Below, in pieces: positions 34,661-43,917 of a stretch of 64,000 bases of DNA. Within the stretch, counting starts at the first letter, position 1, and every line of letters starts with the position of its first letter. Source of the stretch: Lycorma delicatula (taxonomy: Eukaryota; Arthropoda; Insecta; Hemiptera; Fulgoridae); NCBI RefSeq assembly GCF_047948215.1, contig NC_134463.1, forward strand, positions 55,000,201-55,064,200. The letters are read 5' to 3'. The notes below the pieces were generated by a model. It saw only the letters and a program-made list of their open reading frames with translations, was not told the origin of the DNA and did not search any database. The position numbers and the translations under genes were made by a program.

Positions 34661-35160
34661 ATCAGGCAGTACAATAAAATACGAAATAAAACCAGAGAAT
34701 TTGTATACTGTGAGCACACGCTTAAATATTAACGCAAATATTGAAAATATAGAAAGAAAAATAATCACAAGAATATCATGTTTTGTAAAGCATAGAAACG
34801 CATTTAAACTTGGAAGCAACAAACAATTGCATAAAAATGTAGAAAAAGTAACGGACACAATAAAAAAAAAAAAACGAAGATTAATATTCTTTGATCATTT
34901 TGCCAATATATGGAAATCTCTGATTAATTCTAAAATTGGAAAACAGAAATAAATTGGATTAATGAAGTAAAAAAAGAATTAAAATTTTATAATATAACAG
35001 AAAAAAATATTAAAATTAGAGGCCATTAAAACGAAAATTATGTTAGAGGATTTCCAAGAACAAAAGACTAAAAATAAACCAAAAATGAAATAGTCAGAAG
35101 AATAGAAGAACGAGCGATGAAAAGGTACTGGGAAGAGAGAAAAAAGTAAAGCACTTTTAA
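34661..35160 (+). pseudogene. LINE reverse transcriptase 3' remnant (second, head-to-tail)
   Basis: Continues REFVYCEHTLKY (from x-L-Y-x-x-E-T-L), NANIENIERKIITRI, then a 34701-34952 frame with LGSNKQLHKNVEKVTDTIKK and RRLIFFDHFANIWKSLINSK. Then come EDFQEQKTKNKPKMK and IEERAMKRYWEERKK. It repeats the same domain as 34020-34660, so two partial copies lie head to tail. RNKEL-x-K-N-V-E-K-I-T-D-T-I-x-K-R-R-L-x-F-F-G-H is better kept than in copy one. No catalytic motif remains. Confidence 0.65.
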
Positions 35161-36004
35161 ACGTATTCTTAAAGTCAAAATCGAAAATAAAATAAATAAA
35201 AATCAAGAACAATTAATTTGAAATAGTATTTTTTTCTCTTCCTATCCAATCAAAACCAGATATATTATTTTTAGAAAATTTTTATGTTAATTATACAACG
35301 CATTAGTAAATTATAATATTTTAATATTTATAACAAAATAAGATAAATTTGTTAACCTTGAGATCACAAATAACGGAAATTTTTATGAAAATGGATATAA
35401 TTATTAAAAAGAAAAATAATTTTAAGATATCTGGAAGTTTCCTTGGAAGATTATTATCAGTATCCACGTGCCTGAATGTATAAACCAAATGTGTATAAAA
35501 TATTTTTACATCAATTTCAGTCATTTTTATTAAATTGATTTTTAAAGCAGAAAATTCAAAATTTAACAAAACCAAATCAATATTTATGTAATTATAGTCT
35601 GTAATTTAAAGATTTAATTGCGGAATAATAATACATTAACTGTTAATGAAGGATAGGAGTCCTAAAATAAATTTTCAGCAACATACAAAAATGAATTTTA
35701 GCAAATGGTTCTAATGCAAAACACATTTTCGGTACGACATCATCATACCTCAAGTCCTCAAGTAAAATTGTTGTAAGAAATGTAAATCATCTGCGGTGAA
35801 AGTGGCGCAAGACAGAGTTACTTTTTCTGAGAATAATTTGCTTATTATTCTCAGAAATGGTTGCTTATTATTCTTTAAAACTCGTAAGATCATATTTAAG
35901 TAACGATTTGTTACTCCTAATGTCAAATCGCTTAAAATCATTATTAAACTTATGGTGCTTAACAATTTTTTTTTAAATATATGAAATAAAACAATATATA
36001 TATT
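35161..36004. other. AT-rich DNA without recognised features
   Basis: An antisense 71-codon frame (35750-35965) looks protein-like in composition but I cannot place it in any family. Confidence 0.45.
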
Positions 36005-36366
36005 ATTAGGAGCGCATTGCCTCCTTCAAACACTAGGGCCCTCGAAAGCGGTATTCCTGCAAGGCCGGAAGACGATAACACCGAAAGGACATCAAGTGAC
36101 AGACTGAAGTGAAATCACGCCGCTCTATCTCATATACGTCTCCTAGTCTCCCACGATCAGCCCCGTTCAAAAAATGTTCACCAGTCTAAAGGATCGGAAC
36201 GCAAGTAACAATTCCGTCCATAAATAAAAAATAATAATTATAACCACCACTAAATAAATAATAACCCTCCCGATAAATGAAAGACACAGCAGCAAGGGAC
36301 ATTTGTCCAGGGTCTGCGATAAGTAGGGAGATACAAACTCTCTCGCTATCCTTACGTTCCATTCCG
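36005..36366. repeat. Less AT-rich unclassified block
   Basis: Composition rises sharply (GGGCCCTCGAAAGCGG, CCTGCAAGGCCGGAAGACG, CACGATCAGCCCCGTTC) and falls again at (TA)n 36,367-36,386. This resembles the GC-rich LINE tails at 11.7, 14.9 and 25.1 kb ending in simple repeats, but no shared sequence was found. Confidence 0.4.
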
Positions 36367-37189
36367 TATATATATATATATATATAAATTTAAAAAAAAA
36401 TAATAGAATAAAAAAAAAACAAATCGATCCGTTATTGAGAAACTCAGTACTGAAATTTTCAAAAATAAATAGTCATCCACCTCAAAAAAAAGTTGAAATC
36501 AATGTTGTAATACTTTCCTACTATCTGATATTTATTTATTCTTATGTAATGGAAAAATGATACACGAAAAAAGTTATCTAAGATTTATTTTTTAGGATAA
36601 AGGGTAATTTACGATGAAGTTTATTGTAAAATTTATCTATATTTATATTAAATAAATTATTATTTATATATTAATTATATTAAATATATTAAATAAAATT
36701 TATTTATATTTTTAAATAAACAAAAAAAAATTTTAATCAGTAATTTTTTGTAAAATGACCGCAATATTTTTCTGCTCCCCAGCTCTAAAATCACCATCCA
36801 AGAAACGTTTTTGATTTTCCTACGTATATATGTAAAATGGAAGAAAGCAAAAAAAAAGATTCCACTGAAAAATGTATAAAAAAAATTATTTAATTTGATT
36901 TTGGAGGGTTATGGTGAATTTGCATGAAATTCTATCATAATATTATTTAAAAAATGTATTATTTAAACATTTAATATTATTAAACATTTAAATAACCTAA
37001 TAATGTTTTAAAAACTTCAGAAAGATCGATATTTTAAAATTTCAATCTACTCCCCCACTCCAACATGACACCCAAAATCTTCTTTTTTTTTTTGTACCTA
37101 CTACTATGCCAAAGAAAACATAAAAAATAAAATTCGGTTAAAAGTGTGCACTAAATTAACAGACAGTTTTTTCGATATTTGAAAAAGGG
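36367..37189. other. AT-rich DNA without recognised features
   Basis: Starts with a short (TA)n. Nothing else recognised. Confidence 0.5.
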
Positions 37190-37608
37190 GAGAAATTTTG
37201 GGGCAAATGTTTTTTTTTTTAATCGTATGGTAAGCATGTACTGAGATTAATATAATCCGGGAGTTATGTTTAGAAATGTTTTGAGAAAATTGACAGCGAA
37301 AAACTACCTATCACCATCCACTGTAGTTATTGAACCCAAAATTTTACCAATAAATTGCTCCATATATTCTTTGTATAAAATTTCATCAAAACCGGTTAAT
37401 CCAGTCAAAATTTATTAACCATCAATTATACCAACACACGTACATACGTAAATACGAACATTACTCCCAATTTTATTTATTTATTTATTTTTTTGTTTAT
37501 TGGAGTTCCTGGGTCATAAAATGCCGAGAAATGCAAAAAAAAATATACCAAATTTTTTGACTGATTACCATATTTTCCTTCTTGCATCATAGCTCTAGAG
37601 CACTATCG
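37190..37608 (+). repeat. Interspersed repeat, family B copy 2
   Basis: GGAGTTCCTGGGTCATAAAA, TGCCGAGAAATGCAAAAAAA, TTTGACTGATTACCATATTT and GCATCATAGCTCTAGAG match the copies at 15.2 and 55.6 kb. It runs directly into the hAT sequence at 37,609. Confidence 0.75.
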
Positions 37609-38218
37609 CTGCCGCAGTGCCGACCTTGATGTGCTGGTGGAAGGTAGTTTTTTTTTTTTACTCCGAGTGTGTATTGAATGTTCCTTGTTCGTTCTCTTTT
37701 CTAGTTTAGTCAGTGGAAGGAATATGAAAGTGGTTTAGTTGTTTTTTTCAATAGTGATCAGAAAATGGCGGAGAGCAAGGGCTCTTTGATCGTCAAATCT
37801 GTCAAAAACACGCTGAAAGGGCGAAAGAGAAGGTAAAAGTAAAAACTAATTATGTATTAGTTTTTGTGTACGTAGAAATTTAAATTAAGCACCATTGGAC
37901 TATAGTGTTTTTGAGCGGACATTTTATTAAGTTATTATCTAATAATACTAAAAAATAATATCTGTATTGACATTTTATTATTTATTCGATTAAATCGAAT
38001 ACGGTTATTAAGCACAATGTGCTTAAAAACGTGTACCATATTCTTGAATGTGATAAAGTGTAGAATTACATTATTATCCTGCTTCCAACTATTCTATTTG
38101 AATCATTTTTTTCGGTTCTTTTAGTTTACATAAAACTTTAATCATGACTTTGAGAAGATCCAGAAAAGAATTTTCTGAAGCAGCAACTCGACTCATTTTA
38201 GCAACGAGCCGCCACTGA
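37609..38218 (+). mobile_element. hAT element, 5' part missing, with right TIR
   Basis: The right end ACGAGCCGCCACTG (reverse CAGTGGCGGCTCGT) is a hAT-type terminus and matches the left end of the inverted element at 59065. CACTATCGCTGCCGCAGTGC, GTGCTGGTGGAAG and the TTCTTGAATGTGATAAAGTG to TCCTGCTTCCAACTATTC segment also match that element in reverse. The left terminus present in the 59-kb copy is lost here. About 330 bp (37,666-37,995) has no counterpart in the 59-kb copy and holds the exon described next. Confidence 0.75.
37765..37832 (+). CDS. Putative first coding exon of a hAT transposon gene
   Basis: ATG at 37765 opens MAESKGSLIVKSVKNTLKG then RKR, and is followed at AG|GTAAAAGT (37832/37833) by a good splice donor. 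Unspliced, a stop follows after 23 codons. The position inside a hAT-related element, downstream of a GC-rich promoter-like 5' region, fits the first exon of a transposase transcript with the rest deleted. No domain is recognisable in so short a peptide. It could instead be chance or a captured host exon. Confidence 0.35.
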
Positions 38219-38857
38219 GCTTTGGTCTAGGCTTATTACACTGAAGAGAATCAGACTGTTACAATTGAATAATTAAAATAAATTTTGAATACCTACAGCA
38301 ATACAATACAATAATTTTCAATAATCTATGAATATTCTGGTATATTTTTTTCTTAAATCAAAAGAAAAATACTTTACAAAAAAATAAAAATAAAAAATAG
38401 ATATTTTATTTTAATAAAAAATTAATAATATTTAATAAAACTAAACAGAAAACTTACTTTATTAGTATCAGATGAATGTTAGACCTATGAAGAAACACAA
38501 TGAACTTCGTATTACATTGAACTGGTAATTTAATACAAACATCACACATTTCAAAACAACTAGCAATCAAACGGGGAAAAAACAAAACATAAAAAAAAAA
38601 TAATACTACATGAAGAAAAACAATCATAAGACTAATATAAGTCAGCTGCTGATCTAGTAAAAAAAGAAAGAAATAAAGAAAAAAAAATTAATAAATACTA
38701 GTAAATTAATTACATAATTCAGCAAAAATAAATAATTAATAGGCACAAATAAATAAAAGTTAATAAACAAAGAGAGAGATTAATTGCAACTTAAAATTAA
38801 GGTTAAAACGGGTTTTTTTAGCATGCAACAATAGCTAACCACCTATCCCCCAATTAA
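38219..38857. other. AT-rich DNA without recognised features
   Basis: Nothing recognised. Confidence 0.5.
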
Positions 38858-40110
38858 TCTATATAAATAAAAATGAAGATGTTCGTTTATTCAAAATCTT
38901 AAATCTCCTAAAGTTCTTCAAAGGTTACTTTGAAATTTTGACACAACGTTGCATTCGAATACGCGCGTGGTTTTATATACCTACTATTTATATACCTAAG
39001 ACGTAACACCTGTGACAGATAAAAACATGCGTTTTTTTTAAAACATCGTTATCTGTTGAACGTAAAAGCAGCACACGCTATAGTAAATATTTGACGATTC
39101 CATTTCAATATTTCCAGTATATGTCTCCCTATAGACTAAAAAACTACTTGACCGATTTACGCGCGAGGAAAAGGGAGAAAGGGAAAAATCGAAAAAGGTA
39201 AAAGGGAATAACAGGAAAATGGAAAAATGGGGAAAATAGGAAAAGGAAATAGAGAGGGGAAAAAGAAAAAAAAAGGGTAAAGAAGAAACAAGGGAAAGAG
39301 AAATGGGGTAAGGAAAGGGAAATGGAAAGGGGGAAATGTAGGGAAGGGAAAGGTAATATGATAAAATGAAAATGGGAAAAGGAAATGGGAAAAAGGGAAA
39401 AGGAAGAATGGGTAGAAGGGAAAGGTTAAATTTTGTGATGTTCCGTAATGTTCATTTTCTTAAGGTTTTATCAAACTTCTAACTGTGCTCATTTAAATTA
39501 TACATACACTCAAATTTAGCAATAGTGAACGAACCATTGTCCCGGATCTGCTAGTCCGATTTATTACTGCCGACCACTTTAAACCGATTCGATACTGTGC
39601 CTATTAAGGGAGGTACAATTTTTATTTTATTTTCGATACCCCATTTTTCCTCCCCCTGGGCTAGTAGTTGGTGATATCAAAAACGTTACTTACATAAGTT
39701 TTAAGCCATTATCTAAAAAATAGTAGGAATTTTAAACGAATTCGATATTTTACTTAATATGAAAGTTATAGCGATATTTTTTTCGAAAAAGCCCCATTTC
39801 CACCTCCATGGTCTAATTTTACCCATTAACGAACTCTACCAAGATTTTGGGTATTTATATTTCATGTATCAATTTGAAAGTGATTGGCGCAAAATTACGG
39901 CAGTTATCGTGTCCAAAAGAAAGTGAAATATATATATATATAAACTTTTGAACTGACGGTTGTTTTGGGGTCTGGGGTACCCCCAGTTGTTCCACCACTT
40001 GTTCTGGGGGGTATGAAACGGGAAGATTTGTGCAAATTTTCTGGAAGTCGATTCATGGTACCCATTACAATATGTAGCTTTCTTATGAAATCTATCTAAA
40101 ATTCAGTAAA
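38858..40110 (+). mobile_element. Helitron-like non-autonomous element (family A copy 2)
   Basis: The left end A|TCTATATAAATAAAAATGAA with GATGTTCGTTTATTC has the 5'-TC after A and the wording typical of arthropod Helitron ends. The right half (39,560-40,100) is colinear with family A at 10.8 and 51.4 kb (GATTCGATACTGTGCCTATT, GGCGCAAAATTACGGCAGTT, GGTACCCATTACAA). A CTRR 3' terminus was not pinned down. An imperfect hairpin TACTGGAAAA...TTTTCCAGTA lies just outside at 40,121-40,169. No Rep/helicase coding sequence is present. Confidence 0.55.
39165..39427 (+). repeat. 260-bp purine-rich tract
   Basis: The plus strand is nearly all A and G (GGGAAAAGGGAAATGGAAAG-like units without fixed period), with only scattered T or C. 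It lies inside the Helitron-like element. Such strand asymmetry can form triplex DNA and usually expands by slippage. Confidence 0.85.
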
Positions 40111-40463
40111 AACGTTTCGGTACTGGAAAATTTACGATTTATATATGCAATTTTTAAATTTTTCCAGTATCCTTAGTATTTTTTTTAGATATTTCATTCG
40201 GAAACTTTATAAAATTACCAATATTAGATTTAATCTTTGTACCACAAAGTTTAATATGTCCAAAGAGGATTTAAAATTGACTCGTTTTCAGCCATTTTAG
40301 ATTTACCTTAAGTGGTGAGAACATTTCAATGTTAACCAATACGTACTTTACCGTCAAATTGTGCTTCCTTTTCATTTTTATGTGCTTGTTTCACGGGGGA
40401 CGATGAAACAATGCATTCCCCAATATTACGAATTTTGGTATTTAATTTTTTTTAAAAACTCAC

Positions 40464-40725
40464 CGGATCGGTCTAGTATAAAATCGTCGTCGTAAATCAA
40501 TTTTGAAGTCGAAGGTTCTGAGGTTCAAATCCTAGCAATGGTAAGTTACTTTTTTCGGATTAAATAGAATACAGTTGATACCGATGTAATTTGATGATTG
40601 CGGTTCAATCAACTACAAATCTCGGGTATGATTTGGCTTATTCTGTAGAAGACTACACATCTCATTTACATGACATCCGCATTTCATTGGACCGTGGGAT
40701 GGCTTACTGTTCATAAGTTGAACAT
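40464..40725 (+). repeat. tRNA-derived SINE, family 2
   Basis: GATCGGTCTAGTATAAAATC (A-box-like) followed by GAGGTTCAAATCCTAGCAA (B box GGTTCAAATCC) and a unique body (GATACCGATGTAATTTGATG, CTACACATCTCATTTACATG). The head and body differ from family 1, so it is a separate SINE family. One copy only in this window. Confidence 0.65.
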
Positions 40726-40863
40726 ATTACAACGTGCATATTAGGAATAGAGAAAAAAAATAGATATATAAATAATATAATTGAAACTATTTAAAGTCAA
40801 TAAGTCAATAATAATCAATAATTAATAAGTCAATATATCCACCTTACCAGCAAATAACTGTTA

Positions 40864-40900
40864 AGTCCTCGAGAGCTTTCGGTTTTTTCAAACCATCATA
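40864..40900 (-). other. Solo foldback-tip motif (hammerhead-like)
   Basis: Minus strand TATGATGGTTTGAAAAAACC, GAAA, GCTCTCGAGG resembles the arm-tip motif of the two F-family foldbacks: x-TGATG-GGTTT-loop-AAACC-GAAA-GCTC-TC-GAG. The CTGA box reads TATGA. It is not part of an obvious inverted pair. Confidence 0.4.
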
Positions 40901-41689
40901 CAAAAAATAAGTTAATGCATTAGAACAGTCAATAGTCAGAAAAGATTAATTTAATGAAACTTTTTTGTTCAGTAATTCTTTATCGAATTTTATTATTTTT
41001 TTTATAATACACACACTTTTCTGTGGTTTTTGTATTAAAAAAACACACTTGAATGTAGTTTTAATTAATAATTTATAACATTCTACCCAATTAAATTTAA
41101 TTAATAACCATCTTTTCAATATCTTCTCATTCTTCATAACATGTTTTTAAAAATGAAAATCTTTTTAAGTAATTTTTTTTTTTAATTTCTGATAGATGGA
41201 TAATCCTGTGATTGTTAGTTACTAATTAACCCTTTATAAAGTTTTATTTTTCACTTTTGGATTATTATTTAAATAAGATTGCCTTCAGATATTTTCACTA
41301 AATAAAATTTTGAAAAACATATATGTTTTCATATAATTAGGTTGTACATAATTTAACCCTTAATTGTACTGCTACTTTCTCCGCACTTTGCACTACCCAA
41401 CTCTGGTGCTGACTTATGAGAGGCAAACAAGAAGGAACAGGTTAAACGTAAATAATTAAGTTACGGCTAAATTAAGTTACAATTCGTTACCCGCAATATC
41501 ATAACCCTTCGTGAAGGATAGAACTAAACTAACCCCCATACGCGCGCACACATACGTCTTCACATAAAATGAAACGCTATACCGTTATATTACACAACAA
41601 ATATTTTACAACACAGAAATTTAACTACAGCAGTAAAATTTTCCCGGTATTAAAAAAAAATAATTTTATCAAACATGGCCCGTTGGTAT
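40901..41689. other. AT-rich DNA without recognised features
   Basis: Nothing recognised. Confidence 0.5.
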
Positions 41690-41734
41690 GATTATATAAT
41701 TAATAATTAAAGAACCCGATTCTTTTACATGTAC

Positions 41735-41773
41735 GTTCAAGCACTTTCAAAATAACATTCCATCATCAGGAAC
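41735..41773 (-). ncRNA. Hammerhead-like motif 3
   Basis: Minus strand: GTTC, CTGATGA, T, GGAAT-GTT-ATTTT, GAAA, GTGC, TT, GAAC. Both core boxes are perfect, stem I GTTC/GAAC pairs, and stem II pairs with G-U wobbles. An extra U precedes stem II as in the other copies. Confidence 0.35.
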
Positions 41774-42084
41774 TTAAAAATTTTATGTTATAATCTTAAT
41801 AAAAGTAAAACTTCTTCGTCATGTAAATCTGTTTATGTTACGTCATATAATATAACAGTGGTAGTCAAATGTTTAAAATTATGTCGACTTAACGTCCAGT
41901 CATTATGAATGTCCACACTGTTATCGGTAACGGAGAATAACGGTGGAGACATTAATAATGACAGGACGTTAAGTCGACATAATTATAAATATATGATGAC
42001 CACTGTTATATTATATGACGTAGCATAAACAAATATACATGAAGAAGTTTTATTTTTATTAAGATCATAACATAAAATTTTTAA

Positions 42085-42123
42085 GTTCCTGATGATAGAA
42101 TTTCATTCTGAAAGCGCTTGAAC
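42085..42123 (+). ncRNA. Hammerhead-like motif 4 (best copy)
   Basis: Plus strand: GTTC, CTGATGA, T, AGAAT-TTC-ATTCT, GAAA, GCGC, TT, GAAC. Stem II is a clean 5-bp helix, stem I pairs, both core boxes are exact and GCGC is self-complementary. The base at the predicted cleavage site is U, allowed but weaker than C. Confidence 0.4.
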
Positions 42124-42249
42124 GTATATATAAAACAATTGTTAGTAAGCGAGTTCATTAATAATTAATTATTTTTTTTAAAAATCAATAATGAAATCAT
42201 AATTATTAAAACATTTTAAATTATTTAAAGATCATCTATACCTGTATAT

Positions 42250-42610
42250 GATATTACTTTCCCGTCTAACGTTATAGCAATGCTACAGCTCTAGAAGGAA
42301 AAGTATTGTAATCGGTCCAATTAGGACGAATTCGATTTTCACCGGATCTTGATGTTTTGACCCCCTAATGAACCCCAAAAAAAAAACCGGATGAAAATTT
42401 TCCGAATGTATTTGTTCGTATGTACGTGTGTTCAGTGTTGGGCTCTACATTACCTTATATCTACAAAACTAATGAACCGATTTTGACCAAACTTGGTCAG
42501 ATTACTTCTATATATCACGGTCATTGATGCCATTAAATTTTCAACTTAAAAGGTTAAAGGGGAGAGACTGTAGAGCAAAGTCACTCTAAGTGTCTCAATA
42601 TTTCACCTAA
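42250..42610 (-). repeat. Family B-related repeat, inverted
   Basis: ACAGCTCTAGAAGGAAAAGT, GTAATCGGTCCAATTAGG, TTTTGACCCCCTAATGAACC and then CCAAAAAAAA follow the reverse of family B (CTCTAGAGCTATGATGCAAG, GGTAATCAGTC, TTATGACCCAGGAACTCC, AAAAAA). It also includes AACCGATTTTGACCAAACTT at 42,476. Confidence 0.55.
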
Positions 42611-42694
42611 TTAAGTTAATATTTTTCTTAGGCAACAAACAAGAAATAACAATATTTGCAAAAGAAAATTTTTTGAAAAATCGCATTCCAACCA

Positions 42695-43190
42695 CAAAAA
42701 AAGCTGTTGTAGTCGACTGCTATGTTTCTGAAGTCAAAGATGAGCGGTAGAATTAAATAAATGAATAATATTTGAAGTTTAAAAAGTAGCTCGGTCAGGC
42801 AAAGAACTAGATCACCCGGTTGACTCGATACCTGGTGCGTTAAACCTCGCGGCCACATCAGTCTACCGACCATACAAGCGAAATTTGTTCTATGTAAGTT
42901 GTCAAATTACATTAGTTTAGTTGGGGCCGACGGTCGCCACTAGTACCACCACACCTGCCGGAATTAAATACGGTATTGCCCCGCGATTTAGTTACAAATA
43001 TTGAATTAAATAAACGAAAAAAAATTTAATTAAAATGAGAAATATTTATATTAAGTTGTGTATGTACGTGTATAAGCTGTGCATCAGAAACAATTTACAG
43101 TATGTACTGTATTGTATATACACAGTATTATAGAACTTTCCCGGAAAACAGATTTAGCCGCGTGATGGGGAAGTCCTACATGTGCGTTGT
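42695..43190 (+). repeat. Interspersed repeat, family D long form
   Basis: Shares TAGAATTAAATAAATGAAT, GAATTAAATACGGTAT, TTGAATTAAATAAACGAAAA, GTGCATCAGAAA and AGTCCTAC with 48338-48610. It has two extra segments: about 42,787-42,945 (with a tRNA-like GGTATCGAGTCAACCGGG on the minus strand) and 43,089-43,152. The short form may be ancestral, with a SINE-like insertion here. Confidence 0.65.
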
Positions 43191-43214
43191 CAGCTTTTAT
43201 ATATATATGTATAT

Positions 43215-43917
43215 ATACACAAAGTGTTTCTAAAATGGTGGGCTGACTATACTTTGTCGGATTATATTTGTAAAACTCAACAAAAAATATCCTTAGGAAA
43301 AATTGCAATTTCTCCTTCGTTCACCCTCTGTCCGCCATTTTGTTATTTTTATATAAAAATGTATATCTAAAGTTCGGATAGACAAATCACATTACTATTT
43401 AGTAAGCGGCTTGGTAATAGAATTAGCAAAAAATCAGGACTTAAGTACCTTTGCAAATTACAAAATGGTGGCCATGTCCATAAATATTGGTTTCATCAAG
43501 ATGTATGTTATTGATAAATATTAAGCCTTTTATTTTGAACAAAGACATTTTATTTTTGAAAATCGGTAAACAAATAGCCGAGTTATGGCAGAAAATTGGT
43601 GTTGTAATAATGTGTCTGTTTTCATATCCTCCACTTTACGTTCAATTTGATGAAATATTATTTTTAATTCTATTATCAAATTAGGTATTAATTTTTTCAC
43701 ATTAATAGCTCTAATAAATATGACATAAAATTATAACATCTATTTTTCCCCAAAACTCGACTATTGGTTAACCGATTTTAAAAATGAATTATGCGTTTGT
43801 TCTTGTGAATAAGACCATTAATGCGACTTTGCAAAACGTCAGTGAAAACTTTCATTGCTCTTCCGCCACAATGTAAAGCAAGACTCAAGAAAAGTGAAAC
43901 TTTTTCTGCTTTACTTG
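43215..43917. repeat. Unclassified non-coding repeat hosting the young LINE
   Basis: Begins AAAGTGTTTCTAAAATGGTG and contains TCCGCCATTTTGTTATTTTT, ACAAAATGGTGGCCATGTCC and AGTGAAAACTTTCATTGCTC. The style is that of long non-autonomous repeats. Its right end is interrupted by the LINE at 43,918. No second copy is confirmed here. Confidence 0.45.

Larger units (their letters stand above)
41690..42170. repeat. Foldback element, arms of about 220 bp (family F)
   Basis: The left arm (about 41,690-41,920) and right arm (41,935-42,170) are inverted complements: TTATGTCGACTTAACGTCC faces GGACGTTAAGTCGACATAA near the centre, CATATAATATAACAGTGGT faces ACCACTGTTATATTATATG, and AGTTCCTGATGATAGAATTT mirrors the minus strand at 41,770. 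The arm tips carry the hammerhead-like motif, as in 8905-9305. The bodies of the two foldbacks are otherwise unlike, so only tips are conserved. Confidence 0.9.

Noticed and set aside
34417..35212. Several F/S/L-rich minus frames around the LINE remnants
   Set aside because: They lie opposite lysine-rich LINE debris and have no motif of their own.
35750..35965. 71-codon minus frame, considered as an insect gustatory-receptor fragment
   Set aside because: Only a vague impression (N-R-Y-x-x-L-N-like text). No conserved receptor motif, no adjoining exons.
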